Below the pieces are notes generated by a model, which had not been told where the DNA came from, searched no databases, and saw only the letters and a program-made list of their open reading frames with translations. From contig JAHDYR010000005.1 in NCBI GenBank assembly GCA_019828565.1, forward strand, positions 248,001-312,000: a stretch of DNA of 64,000 nt, given 5' to 3'. The position numbers and the translations under genes are program-made. Positions 10,002-19,614 of the stretch are shown in pieces; position 1 is the stretch's first letter, and each line of letters opens with the position of its first letter. Source of the DNA: Carpediemonas membranifera. Lineage: Eukaryota; Fornicata.

Positions 10002-11903
10002 GTGTGGGAAAGATTCAAGGCCTCTCAGCAAGTCGTGGGCTGGATCAGAGAAGGGATCCCGGTCGAGCTCACGCATCCTCCCCCTCCGGCGCGTCCACAA
10101 AACTCGATCGACCCGCGTATCTTACCCAAACTCTCCAAGATGCAGGAAGATGGTATCATCGAGCTGACACGACTTTCAGAACTTCGCCACAGCGCCCCTC
10201 TGTTCGCCGTGGCCAAGGGGCAGGACATTCGTGTAATACACAACCTCACGCGTCTCAACCGCGTCTCGAAAGAACGTCGCTCCTTCCGACTCTTCGGCAT
10301 CAGACGGGCCATCAACATGCTCAGCAAGAATGCCTGGATGGCCAAGATAGACCTCCGGTCTGGATATTCACAGCTCGGCATCAAGGACAGCGACAAGCCT
10401 CTCCTGGGGATCGTACTTCCAGACGGGCGAGCATTTCGCTACCGCACCCTCGGATTCGGGTGGACGGCGGCACCCTTCTTTTTCCAGTCCACCATGATCC
10501 AGGCAGCGAAGATAATCGCCCTGCGGCACCACGTGACAGTCAACGTATACCTAGACAACTTTCTTCTTTCCGCCGAGAGCCAGGCCCACCTCAAAGCAGA
10601 GCTACCACGGGCCATGCAAACTCTGGACGCCCTCGGACTAATACCATCTCTAGAGAAGTGCATTCTGGTTCCTTGCCAGTGCATCGAGTTCCTTGGTCTG
10701 CTTCTGAACTCGGCAGACCAGACCCTTCGCCTTCCAGTCGACAAGGCGGAGAAATACCAAGCGTGCATTACCGACGCCCTCGCTCAACGCCGCATGAAGG
10801 CGGAGGACTGGGCGAAGCTGGTCGGCAAGCTGTCCTTCTTCGCGACATCCGCCCACAGAGCCACACTAAAGCTCCGGTCACTGCCAAGGGCTCCCTCGGA
10901 CTGGATCGACATCACACCCTACGCCTCAGAACTTCGAGAATGGCAAGAGCTGTTGTCCAGCCGTCCAAGCCGCCCCTTCGTGGAGCTGAAGAACATGTGG
11001 CAGAACGACCAGACCCTCGAGCTGGTCATATCAACCGACGCCTCAGGCTCGGGCTGGGGCGCCCAGTGGGCAGCCACCACGCAGAGCAGCCACGGCTCCT
11101 TCAATGGCGCGCTAGCCAATCAGTCAATCAACGTGAAGGAGTTGGCAGCCGTACTCTTCGGCTCGCGCCTGGTGCCAACACAGCCTCAGACGAGACGCCT
11201 GACCGTGTATTCCGACAACACCACGTGTGTCGCTTGGATCAACAAGGAGGGCAGCTCGAAGGCTCCGCCAATGGCCCTGCAGATCCTCCACTCCCTTTAC
11301 CGCGAGATGAGCGCGAAGAGACTGCTCATCAGCGCCCATCACACTCCAGGTCATCTCAATCTAGCTGCAGACCGCCTATCTCGGGGGTTGCTCACACCAC
11401 CCCACGTCCTCGAGCAGATCCTGTCCAGCTGGGGTCCGGTGGACGTAGACGTAACTCCATACCCAGACCACAGTCTACTCCTCCCAGGGTTCGCTTCCAC
11501 CTCCTGGCAAGACGGGATGGACCGGGACTGGCGCGGACACCGGATCTATGCGGCACCACCCCCGTCGCCGATGATACTGGGTCGGGTCTGTCGAGTCCTG
11601 AATTCGATCCTCGCGACCCGGACTACATCCCCTCCGTCAACCTGGACCTCAGCCGTCTTCCTCGTCGTCCCAGACATCACATCGCCCGAGCTCCGACTCC
11701 TCAAATCACAGGCAACTTGCAAGATCGCCTTCTCCATCCCCAGGAGCGACTTCGCGTCCGACGACCTCCCTCTCGTAGAGCGCCTGGCCAAGCCGAACGG
11801 GAATATCCGCTTCATGGCCCTCGCCTTCCAGACCTGTTCACCAGCATCGTCAACCACCCAATACTCGCTCACATGCGCAGACACGAGACGCGCCGAGCAG
11901 TAG
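10002..11903 (+). CDS. RT-RNase H, YR element C (active site YLDN)
   Basis: The frame is open from about 9974 (DVLAFPSTQKRWWVWERF) and no ATG precedes the domain. RT core: HNLTRLNRVS, KIDLRSGYSQLGI, LGFGWTAAPFFFQ, then VYLDNFLL where all other copies here have YLDD. The second metal-binding Asp is thus Asn (10557-10559), which should abolish polymerisation if real. RNase H follows with ISTDASGSGWGA, VKELAAV, YSDNTTCVAWIN and HTPGHLNLAADRLSR (D-E-D-D). Its 3' end overlaps the recombinase start by 31 nt. Confidence 0.8.
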   Translation: MWERFKASQQVVGWIREGIPVELTHPPPPARPQNSIDPRILPKLSKMQEDGIIELTRLSELRHSAPLFAVAKGQDIRVIHNLTRLNRVSKERRSFRLFGIRRAINMLSKNAWMAKIDLRSGYSQLGIKDSDKPLLGIVLPDGRAFRYRTLGFGWTAAPFFFQSTMIQAAKIIALRHHVTVNVYLDNFLLSAESQAHLKAELPRAMQTLDALGLIPSLEKCILVPCQCIEFLGLLLNSADQTLRLPVDKAEKYQACITDALAQRRMKAEDWAKLVGKLSFFATSAHRATLKLRSLPRAPSDWIDITPYASELREWQELLSSRPSRPFVELKNMWQNDQTLELVISTDASGSGWGAQWAATTQSSHGSFNGALANQSINVKELAAVLFGSRLVPTQPQTRRLTVYSDNTTCVAWINKEGSSKAPPMALQILHSLYREMSAKRLLISAHHTPGHLNLAADRLSRGLLTPPHVLEQILSSWGPVDVDVTPYPDHSLLLPGFASTSWQDGMDRDWRGHRIYAAPPPSPMILGRVCRVLNSILATRTTSPPSTWTSAVFLVVPDITSPELRLLKSQATCKIAFSIPRSDFASDDLPLVERLAKPNGNIRFMALAFQTCSPASSTTQYSLTCADTRRAEQ

Positions 11904-12739
11904 CCGGCTGGATCACCGCTTTTATAGAGTTCCGAGGCCAGGACTTAGACGACACCGAAGTATACCGAGCCTTCCTCGAGGAGGAGGCAGAGCATAACGC
12001 CCCAGCCACCGTAGAGCGCAAGGGCTACTGGATAGAGCGAGCCGCGCCCCTGTTCTCCGACTGGCTTCCCAGTCCTTACTGCTCTCAGATTCGACGCGGC
12101 ATCGCCGCCCACGCCTCGACGGACGGCATGACAGGTGGCTCGGCGCCCATACTCAAGGAGGACATGCTGCGCGCAATCACTCGTCGGAACGACAGCGTCT
12201 CGGCTTACCAGGCGACCCTGTTCGCCGCGATCGCATACCTAACAGTCAGCCGTGGGGCAGAGATATTCCGCCTCACTCCTCACGACATCGTCTTCAAAGC
12301 CAACGGAGACGTCCAACTCCTCATCGGCCAGACCAAGACTCAGACTAAGGTGTCAAAATCCCTGCCGAACGTCTTACTGGGTCCCTTCAACCCCGCATTC
12401 GCGCTGAAGAGATGGGTTCTCGGCCTCCGCTTGCCGCCAGATGTCGGCATCTGGAGAGTCATCACCTCCGACCGTACAATCAGCCGACGGAAGGCGGCCT
12501 CCATGCGGTACATGCGAGATGAGCTCCGGAGGACGTTCAACGACGACCGCGTTGGCCTCCACAGCTTCCGCAAGGGGGCCGCCTCCGAGTTAGCCCTCGC
12601 CGGGACACCCCTCGAGACCCTGCTACAGCTGGGCACATGGGCCAATGGCAACTCACTCCGCCCCTACATCGGCGAGGCCATCAGAAATCATCCGTCGCAG
12701 TTAAGAAAAACTGCTGAGACACTGTTCTCATCCCATTAA
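11873..12739 (+). CDS. Tyrosine recombinase, YR element C
   Basis: The start MRRHETRRAVAGWITAF overlaps the end of RT-RH in the -1 frame, suggesting termination-reinitiation. 288 residues. Catalytic set: Arg in VSRGAEIFRL, Lys in the QTKTQTK beta-turn region, His-Ser-Phe-Arg in VGLHSFRKGAAS, Trp in LGTWANG, and the Tyr nucleophile in LRPYIGEA. In DIRS/PAT-type elements this enzyme inserts a circular cDNA and replaces an integrase. The frame is open far upstream through RT, but that part is a by-product of codon bias. Confidence 0.85.
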   Translation: MRRHETRRAVAGWITAFIEFRGQDLDDTEVYRAFLEEEAEHNAPATVERKGYWIERAAPLFSDWLPSPYCSQIRRGIAAHASTDGMTGGSAPILKEDMLRAITRRNDSVSAYQATLFAAIAYLTVSRGAEIFRLTPHDIVFKANGDVQLLIGQTKTQTKVSKSLPNVLLGPFNPAFALKRWVLGLRLPPDVGIWRVITSDRTISRRKAASMRYMRDELRRTFNDDRVGLHSFRKGAASELALAGTPLETLLQLGTWANGNSLRPYIGEAIRNHPSQLRKTAETLFSSH

Positions 12740-12859
12740 ACACCATCGCACCGAGGATCGTCATGGCGACGTCCGGTGAGCCGAGGCGGCAAGGAGCCGC
12801 TGGCACAGAAGCTTGCATAGTGCAGCTAACTCCCTGAGGAGGACGGGATTGGTCGGTTT

Positions 12860-13181
12860 CCCATTTGGATATGAGTTAGGATGCTAGGATACTCTAGCGA
12901 GCAGCACTCGACCAGGGCACCCGGGGTGCTGAGGGTCGGAGGGTCCCGCGGGGAGCGCGGGCCGGAGACTATTGATCGTTGGATTGATTCGACCAGATGT
13001 GCAGGATATGGCAGAATTCGAAAGATGCCCGAAGAAGACACGGGCACGCCCAAGGCAGAGGGTCCCGAACGACGGACCTGCCTCGTCTCGCGAGGAACGC
13101 GGGAAACGAAAGAGGACGCTGAATATTTACGCGGAGAGACAGGAAATCCGAGTAAATATTATTCCCCCCCATTTGGATATG
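12860..13181 (+). repeat. Short B-type repeat flanking A2 of element C
   Basis: CCCATTTGGATATG occurs at 12860-12873 and again at 13168-13181, on either side of the A2 copy. This fits a B1-A2-B2 layout with very short B repeats. 13054-13167 between A2 and B2 has no gene. 12740-12859 is the recombinase 3' tail, resembling that of element A. Confidence 0.5.
12883..13053 (+). repeat. Terminal repeat A2 of element C
   Basis: Internal copy of A1 (9349-9515), downstream of the recombinase, ending in the first gag codons. An apparent ORF here is only this repeat. Confidence 0.8.
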
Positions 13182-13304
13182 GCGCTACATCGTCAGTAAG
13201 GTTACCTCGGGTAACGGGCCCGGAGCGGAGGGCGATGCGATAGCCTCACTCCGGGCAAAAGGTGTTTCGCCGGTCAGGCGAGTCACGCAGTTTATGCGGA
13301 CAGA

Positions 13305-13859
13305 ATGGCGCAAGGTTCGGATCCGCCGGATCCGACGGCAACACGCTTAGATAAGCTAGAAGCTTCAATCAATTCCATGTCCGAAGCCCTAAACAGGCTT
13401 GCTCCTCCGCCTCCGCCAGAGAAAGAACCTGACGACGAAATGCTCGAAAGTTCCACCGTTGCTAGGTTCAATACCTCCGAATCGTTGGAGGAGGACACGA
13501 TGGAGGACATAGATGCAACTCTGGCAGAGATGGACACCTTCTCGGAGTTACCAAGCAAGAGACCTCTCAAGGCAGAAGCGAAGTGGCTTCAACGCGTTGT
13601 CGTGATCACTAGTGCTCTCCCAGATTCCGCGACGAAACAACGTCTTCTTCTCGAACTACAGGCTCGTAGAATGGTCCTAGACCTCAAAGATGATAACTGG
13701 TCCGATGCCACGACCGAGCTGTTTCAGGACCTCTTCAACAGCACAGAAAGCAAGAGCAGCCGCACCATCGCTTACTGCGCAGCGAAGGCCCGCTCTAAGG
13801 GCAGGCGTAAGGACACCAACGGTAACATGGGGGGGTTTCACAAGAAGAAGAGAACATAA
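13305..13859 (+). CDS. gag-like protein, YR element D
   Basis: 184 residues, MAQGSDPPDPTATRLDKLEAS... with a proline/acidic N-terminus and a helical core (EAKWLQRVVVITSALPDSATKQRLLLELQARRMVLDLKDDNW) shared with element B, ending GGFHKKKRT. No zinc knuckle. The ATG follows a leader conserved with B. The RT of the same element starts after the gypsy insertion. Confidence 0.7.
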   Translation: MAQGSDPPDPTATRLDKLEASINSMSEALNRLAPPPPPEKEPDDEMLESSTVARFNTSESLEEDTMEDIDATLAEMDTFSELPSKRPLKAEAKWLQRVVVITSALPDSATKQRLLLELQARRMVLDLKDDNWSDATTELFQDLFNSTESKSSRTIAYCAAKARSKGRRKDTNGNMGGFHKKKRT

Positions 13860-13888
13860 CAACCTCTGTTCATCAATTCCCGTCGATG

Positions 13889-14012
13889 TGCAGTGGGTCT
13901 TACCCAATGTTACATAGGATTACCATTTCATAGATTTATATAGTATTGACCATATTCACCACATCATGGGTTTTCTTATATTAAACAATCTTTCCCTAGC
14001 CATAAGGCTACA
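13889..14012 (+). repeat. 5' LTR of gypsy #2
   Basis: 124 bp, TGCAGTGGG...GGCTACA, identical to the 3' copy at 20074-20197. It should contain promoter and polyadenylation signals, none of which I can assign with confidence. Confidence 0.92.
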
Positions 14013-14023
14013 TTAGTACTAAT
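14012..14023 (+). other. Palindrome at primer-binding site, gypsy #2
   Basis: ATTAGTACTAAT is a perfect 12-bp palindrome starting on the last base of the 5' LTR, where a tRNA-complementary primer-binding site is normally found. Confidence 0.8.
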
Positions 14024-14032
14024 CCCACCAAC

Positions 14033-14731
14033 ATGGTATACGGGAAGGCCAAAGCGCCGATACTAAAGGGCACGTCCGTGGCTGAATTAGTCACGTTCGT
14101 GGAAGCGCTCCAAGATTATCGAGCACTCGGCGGAAAACAGCGCTCAGACCGCCTAATAGACAGCTGCGTCCGTGACTACGTTGACGGAGTACTCGGCACG
14201 GACGACAACGATCCTCCCGTGGCGCTCATCAAGACCAAGACTACACGCCGGCGCGAACAAGACATCGCTTGTGTCAAGCGTCTCGGCAAGGCCTTTAGAC
14301 CACGCCACGAGGTAGCAAGGCTTGAATACTTCCGCTTGAACGCCACATCCTTCACGCCTAGCGAGGTGGTACGCATCAACAAGCGCTTTCAGACATTGCT
14401 GGCTATTCTGCAACCCGAGTCATCACAGGAGACACTGTGTAAGACGTACGCCCGCTGCTTCAAGCAGGGAACAGGCAGAACTATGTACCGCATTCAAGAG
14501 TTGATCGAAGATTCCACTCTGAGTGATGCCATGCCTCAGGTACTCGCCATTAGCACCGAGCTGCGGGACGGCGAAGAGCTGAGAGAAGCGTACCTAGGAG
14601 ACGGACAGAAGCACCCCAAGAGCATTCACCCGACAGGCGGCCATCCTAGCGGTAACAGAAGAGAGCAGGCCGCAACGGCCATCCTTATCGCCAGCCGCTG
14701 CCGTCTGAGGAGGGAAGCAACAAGACGCTGA
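14033..14731 (+). CDS. Gag, gypsy #2
   Basis: 232 residues from the first ATG after the LTR (MVYGKAKAPILKGTSVAELV). A helical capsid-like region (YFRLNATSFTPSEVVRINKRFQTLLAILQ) is present. The zinc knuckles expected at the end of Gag lie in the -1 frame at 14797-14892, at the start of pol. Either a -1 ribosomal frameshift happens upstream of them or a one-base error separates the frames. Confidence 0.75.
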   Translation: MVYGKAKAPILKGTSVAELVTFVEALQDYRALGGKQRSDRLIDSCVRDYVDGVLGTDDNDPPVALIKTKTTRRREQDIACVKRLGKAFRPRHEVARLEYFRLNATSFTPSEVVRINKRFQTLLAILQPESSQETLCKTYARCFKQGTGRTMYRIQELIEDSTLSDAMPQVLAISTELRDGEELREAYLGDGQKHPKSIHPTGGHPSGNRREQAATAILIASRCRLRREATRR

Positions 14732-14733
14732 AC

Positions 14734-17700
14734 CGGGATAAGTCAGAGCGTAAGCCCCATCCCAGTAGCACTGACAAGAAGCGCGACTACACCTGCTGGA
14801 ACTGCGGCGGCAAGCACGCATGGCACAAGTGCCCCAAGCCGAAGCACACGTGCTCGATCTGCAAGAAGACTGGTCACCTGGAGAGATATTGTCGGGATAA
14901 ATCTCCGCAATATTCTCTCTCTATCAGTGCAGATCAGTCCAAGTCCAAGATCAACCTACCACTCGTTCCGGTTTCAGTAGGCAAGCAGAAGCTGACAGCG
15001 TTATTAGACTCGGGAGCTAACGTGTCAAGCATCCACCCTCGCCACGCAGCCAAGCTCGAGGTCATATCCACCACGCAGGAGCGTGTCGCAACAGCAGGCG
15101 GCGAGAAACAGTCACAGGGTCGAGTCAACGCTACGATTAAGCTGCAACCATCATCGTTCACCCCGCGCACTTGTACATTTAACGCCGAGCTACTTCTACT
15201 CGACACCGACTTCGACCTGATCCTAGGGTACCCCCATATGGTTGAGTTGGGTATACTCCCTCAGGCTGAGTGGAACAAGGAGGGTAGCGACGAGCTGGAC
15301 ATTCCGTCGCCCGCCAAGTTCGACGCTGCCGTCTACCAGTTGAACCCCACTACGAGCGATACACAGGCCAAGATTCTCAAGGAGTTCAGCGCAGTGTTCG
15401 AAGATCGCAACGAGCCAAGCAAGCTCGAACCGTACGACTTGATCCTGAAGAGTGACAGGGTCGTGAACGCGCGACCATACTACATCCCCCCGGCGAAGGT
15501 AGCCGTCGTCAAGGAGCACATTGACGCTCTCCTGGCGAAGAGATTTATCCGTGCCTGTCAATCGCCTTACGCTTCGCCCGCGATGACAGTACCCAAGAAA
15601 GGGGGTAAGTCCCGATTCGTAGTTGACTTCAGACAAATTAACGACATCACCGAACCTTTCAACTACCCCATACCTCGTATTGACGAGGTTATCTCCCAGC
15701 TAGCGGGGAAGAAGGTCTTCGCAACCCTCGACCTCTCCGCCGGTTACCACCAAGTCGAGCTGACCGAGCGCTGCCGCCAGTACACCGCATTTACTACGGC
15801 TCTGGGGCAGTACGAGTACTGTCGGATGCCCTTTGGGCTACGCAATGCTGGAGCCCATTTCCAGCGGGCTATGGAGTCCGCCTTCCGGGGGCTGGTCGGC
15901 ACAGCCTGTTATATATACATTGACGACATCATCATCTTCGGGGCAAGCGAAGAGGAATATCTCCAGAATCTCCGCAAGGTCCTCCTTCGCGCACGCGAGA
16001 CAAAGTTACAGCTCAATAGGGAGAAGTGCCAGTTTGGCCGTGCCGAGGTCGAGTTCCTAGGTTGGGTAATCTCCGAGGGGCAGAAACACATCGCCCCCGA
16101 CCGGGTAGCCGACATTGCAGAGCTCCAGTTGCCCAAGAGCGTCCGTGGGATGCAGGGCTTAGTAGGCTTTCTGAACTATTTCAGAGATCACGTGGACCGT
16201 TTCGCCGAGATCGCCCTCCCCTTGACTGAGGCAATGGCCGGGCGCAGGCCTATCGGCCAGCCTGAACAGGACGCAGCGCTGAAGAAGATCAAGGATGCTC
16301 TCACATCGGCGGACGCACTCGCCATCTTCGACGCGACTAAGGAGCACACTATTATGACCGATGCCTCAGGGCTCGGCTACGGTGCAGTACTCCTCCAAGA
16401 GGGTAGGCCAGTATGCTATATGAGTAAGGCCTTTAATGAGGTGCAGTCGAGATGGTCTACCAGTGAGAAGGAGGCGTACGCCATTATAGCTGCCGTGCAA
16501 CGCTGGCGCAAGTTCCTCAGTTGGGGCCATTTCACAATCCTGACCGACCACAGGAACCTCCTGTTCATGTTCCGGAGCGTTAACGCCAAGGTCAAGCGAT
16601 GGGCTGACACCCTGTCCGACTTAGACTTCGGTATTGAGCACGTTGCAGGTTTAGACAACGCCGGAGCCGACGGACTATCGAGAGTTTTCACCGTACGCTC
16701 CCAGGCGACCACTGATCAGATTAAGAAGGCACACGAGATGGCAGGCGCTCATTTCTCGAGAAGACAGACAATCGACAGACTGAGAGCCGACGGGTTGAGC
16801 GTATCCCGCTCAGCTGTGGACGAGTTCATCTCTCATTGCCCCACGTGCCAAGTGCTAGAACGACCACCCGAGCAGACTGTGGCCGGGTTACATACGGCTG
16901 TAGAGACCCCGTTCAAACGCGTAGCGATCGACACTATGGGGCCATTCCCAACGCGGGACGGTATGACGCACATTACGGTCATGGTCGACATGTGCTCACG
17001 GTGGACCGAGCTGGTTGCCGTCTCCGGGACCACAGCCGAAGCAGCAGCTGACGCATTCGTCAACAACTGGGTACTGCGCTTCGGGTGCCCAGAGGTGTTA
17101 CAGTCCGATGGAGGGCCAGAGTTTAACAACAAGCTATTCCAACGGTTGTCCAAGGAGTTGGGCTTTGATACGCACATCACTACGGCCCACCATCCACAGT
17201 CAAACGGGATGGTGGAGCGAGCCAACAAGGAGGTGTTACGCATCTTGAAGGCACGCAAGTTCCACATAAGAGACTCTAACTGGATACATCACCTGCCTGT
17301 CGCGAGCTTTATCATCAACGCCACGCCGCGAGTCCCAACCCGCCTATCACCGGCTGAGATCGTCCTGGGATATAACCTCACCGTGCCTAGCTCAATATAC
17401 GTTACCAAGCAAGCGTCAGCGAGCGCCAAGCAGTCACACCGGGCAGCCGCCGACGCGGCAATTCAGCTGGCGAAGGCTCGCATCCAAGCGATGAAGGAGG
17501 ACGCGTGGTCGAAGGCCGTCTCGTCGCGTACGGAGATCCTGAGTCGTTACGTCTTGGTCAAGTACCCCTCTCGCCCACCTGACAAACTATCACCAGGGTG
17601 GAGAGGCCCGATGAGGCGCGTTAAGAGCATCAAGCAATCAGGCGTCACCGTGGCATATGAAGTCCAAGACATGGCAGAGTCACCCACGAATGGTAAGACC

Positions 17701-17964
17701 ATCAAGGTCGATGCCGCACGAGTGCGAAGGTTCAACCCCGGTACACTAACTGACGACCAGATCCAGCAACTCGCTGCAACTAGCAGGGACGAGTGGTTGG
17801 TCGACCGCATTTCAGCAGCACGCGGGTCAGGTACCATGTCGCAGAAGAAGTACCTCGTGCACTGGGCCGGATTTGAGGACGAAGAAGCCACGTGGGAACC
17901 ATATAAGAACGTTAAGGACTGCGCAGCTCTCGACATCTTCCTGGCGAACAATACAGACGGATAG
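14734..17964 (+). CDS. Pol polyprotein, gypsy #2
   Basis: Frame -1 to gag. Order: two zinc knuckles (CWNCGGKHAWHKC and CSICKKTGHLERYC), aspartic protease (LLDSGANVSSI, 15007), RT (FVVDFRQIND, TLDLSAGYHQVEL, RMPFGLRNAG, YIDDIIIFG), RNase H (MTDASGLGYGAVL, EKEAYAI, TDHRNLL), integrase with HCPTCQ zinc end, catalytic D (AIDTMGP), D (QSDGGPEF) and E (NGMVERANKE), and a C-terminal chromodomain (KKYLVHWAGFEDEEATWEP). All key residues are present, so it looks intact. The chromodomain would target insertion to marked chromatin. It converges on the antisense gene with 62 bp between. Confidence 0.9.
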   Translation, partial: RDKSERKPHPSSTDKKRDYTCWNCGGKHAWHKCPKPKHTCSICKKTGHLERYCRDKSPQYSLSISADQSKSKINLPLVPVSVGKQKLTALLDSGANVSSIHPRHAAKLEVISTTQERVATAGGEKQSQGRVNATIKLQPSSFTPRTCTFNAELLLLDTDFDLILGYPHMVELGILPQAEWNKEGSDELDIPSPAKFDAAVYQLNPTTSDTQAKILKEFSAVFEDRNEPSKLEPYDLILKSDRVVNARPYYIPPAKVAVVKEHIDALLAKRFIRACQSPYASPAMTVPKKGGKSRFVVDFRQINDITEPFNYPIPRIDEVISQLAGKKVFATLDLSAGYHQVELTERCRQYTAFTTALGQYEYCRMPFGLRNAGAHFQRAMESAFRGLVGTACYIYIDDIIIFGASEEEYLQNLRKVLLRARETKLQLNREKCQFGRAEVEFLGWVISEGQKHIAPDRVADIAELQLPKSVRGMQGLVGFLNYFRDHVDRFAEIALPLTEAMAGRRPIGQPEQDAALKKIKDALTSADALAIFDATKEHTIMTDASGLGYGAVLLQEGRPVCYMSKAFNEVQSRWSTSEKEAYAIIAAVQRWRKFLSWGHFTILTDHRNLLFMFRSVNAKVKRWADTLSDLDFGIEHVAGLDNAGADGLSRVFTVRSQATTDQIKKAHEMAGAHFSRRQTIDRLRADGLSVSRSAVDEFISHCPTCQVLERPPEQTVAGLHTAVETPFKRVAIDTMGPFPTRDGMTHITVMVDMCSRWTELVAVSGTTAEAAADAFVNNWVLRFGCPEVLQSDGGPEFNNKLFQRLSKELGFDTHITTAHHPQSNGMVERANKEVLRILKARKFHIRDSNWIHHLPVASFIINATPRVPTRLSPAEIVLGYNLTVPSSIYVTKQASASAKQSHRAAADAAIQLAKARIQAMKEDAWSKAVSSRTEILSRYVLVKYPSRPPDKLSPGWRGPMRRVKSIKQSGVTVAYEVQDMAESPTNGKTIKVDAARVRRFNPGTLTDDQIQQLAATSRDEWLVDRISAARGSGTMSQKKYLVHWAGFEDEEATWEPYKNVKDCAALDIFLANNTDG

Positions 17965-18026
17965 CCCTTGTACATAGCCGTGTAAATAACGGACTATCAA
18001 GGCGCTAACCAAGATCATCAGAACAT

Positions 18027-19266
18027 TTACTCGTCACCGGCAGACTCCTCGTCACTGGTCACCACTTCTTCCAACTCTACCTGCAGGGACTCAGGCAGAA
18101 CGTCCCAGAGCTCGGAATGAGCCCTGAGGTACTGGTTGACCACAGCCACGCGGACAAGGTCTGCGTTAACCGGCGTCAGACTTGCTTCAGGGAACCCGTC
18201 GTAGGCGACAAGGAGCAAGAAGGAGCCAGCGCGACCACGGTAGGCCTGCTCAACGAACAGCCACCAGTGACCACGCACAGCCAGCACGCGATAATACCGG
18301 TCGCGCTCGTAGACCTGAAAGCGGGTCATATCCTGTGTAAGACGAAGAAACCGGGGTACCTACCGGGGGGAGGCTGAGGGTCGGCAGCTCCTCGGCGCAG
18401 GCAAGGGCGTAGCAGTCATTGGCAAATCGATACAGGCACTGCCGGCCCTGCAGCACCCGGCTCCAGATCGCGTGCTGTAGCACTGCATAATACGGAACAT
18501 GATGCGTAAGAAGATAGAGCCGGCGGACGTGGCTACGTGCCGTGTCGACCCCAACGGCAAGAAGGCGTGCCGCCTCATCCAGGACCTCCCGGCGGATATC
18601 GCCGGCACGGCGACCGTTGAATACCTGGTTCATGATCTCCCGGTCGCTGACACCGGAGCCAAGATCGAAGTACTTGCGGAAGCCGACAAGCAGATAGTAG
18701 TCATCGACTGCCCCAGACAGAGCGATGACGCCACCGTCGAGGCGCTGAACGGAGGTCAGCGATGCCTGGTTAAGCGCACCGCTCATCAACACATCGAGGA
18801 ACGGCTGCACTGACAGCTCTAGATGCGATGAGAATGTCGATAACGTCGCCGTGACCGTCGAGATGACGTGATCGAGCTCACCCCGCAGCCGTGTGGCGCG
18901 ATCAATGCGGGGAGGCTCGAACACCACGTCCGCGCCCGTGACTGCCGGCGGGAGAACTCGATCACGGACGCCGATACGGCGCTTGCCTCTAGCACGGCGA
19001 GACGGACGCGAATCGCCGACGACGGTTGCCGGAACCACGCTGGAATCGGGCTGGCGCTCCTGATCGTTGACTGTTGAGCCCGTAGCGGTTGTTGAAGCAT
19101 CAATGGAGGACTGATTAGTCGTGTTGTCGGAGTTGGCGGTAGATCCAACGCGTCGACGAGCACGCTTGCGAATAACGTGGCGGAAGACGCGATTGAGGGC
19201 GGCAATGTCATCGTCATCGCTTAGTTCCTCGATTATAGCCTTCATTGCGGCGGTATAATTCTCCAT
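18027..19266 (-). CDS. Antisense gene of gypsy #2 (unknown protein, spliced)
   Basis: No family recognised. The ATG is at 19266 (MENYTAAMKAIIEELSDDDD), and the frame is open to about 18364. A 31-nt GTAGGT...ACAG intron (18333-18363) joins ...PTLSLPP to DMTRFQVYERDRYYR, and the frame ends at 18027 with an acidic tail (EEVVTSDEESAGDE). About 400 residues: acidic start, basic KRARRR stretch, low-complexity S/T linker, then a conserved helical region (GDIRREVLDEAARLLAVGVDTARSHVRRLYLLT) shared with the gypsy #1 antisense protein. No signal peptide is visible. It lies inside the element between pol and the 3' polypurine tract on the opposite strand, so it needs its own promoter. Role unknown. Confidence 0.65.
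18333..18363 (-). other. 31-nt intron
   Basis: On the minus strand GTAGGTACC...TTACACAG. Excision shifts between two open frames and yields a continuous protein. Without it, the first frame runs on for 38 unrelated-looking residues and stops. Confidence 0.6.
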
Positions 19267-19584
19267 ATCCTCAAACGGCTGCTTTGAAATCCTTCAAAGC
19301 AGCATTTACATGCATTGACGTAATTATCGTACTTTATGGGAACTACTGCAACCTAGCTGACTAACCCGCAGACCATAGCAGCCATGATCATGACCGGAGC
19401 CTGGGCGCAGGAGGTCGATTCGATGACGCTCATGAAGCCTTGAGGAGAATCGTGAAGATACTCCTCAATATCCCACAAACAGTGCAGCAACGAAGGCTTT
19501 TACTAAGTATTGATGTTGTTATTCATGAAGGACACACGTAGCGCAGAGCAGCACCTTCATTCGGCACCGAAAAGAAAAAACGTC

Positions 19585-19614
19585 GAGAACTCGCCAACGA
19601 AGCGTCGTTGAGGG
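19585..19614 (+). other. Conserved gypsy 3' motif, copy 2
   Basis: GAGAACTCGCCAACGAAG followed by CGTCGTTGAGGG. CAACGA and TCGTTG can pair around AGCG, so it may be an RNA hairpin. Non-coding context upstream of the antisense gene. Confidence 0.6.

Larger units (their letters stand above)
9331..13181 (+). mobile_element. YR retrotransposon C (A1 ... B1-A2-B2-like)
   Basis: Near-complete element: 5' terminal repeat A1, gag, RT-RNase H, tyrosine recombinase, then a second copy of the terminal repeat (A2) flanked by CCCATTTGGATATG on both sides. Split direct repeats of this kind define PAT/Ngaro-like YR retrotransposons, which integrate through the recombinase and have no integrase. The RT active site is altered (see the RT entry). 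Confidence 0.75.

Noticed and set aside
11873-12739. Recombinases as phage or integron integrases.
   Set aside because: Each is the last ORF of a gag-RT-RNase H unit, the layout of DIRS/PAT-type retroelements; no prophage genes are present.
12881-13243. 120-residue ORF after the C recombinase.
   Set aside because: It is the translation of repeat A2 and adjacent non-coding sequence, not an independent gene.
18027-19266. Antisense gene as an env gene.
   Set aside because: It is on the opposite strand, with no signal peptide or clear membrane anchor.
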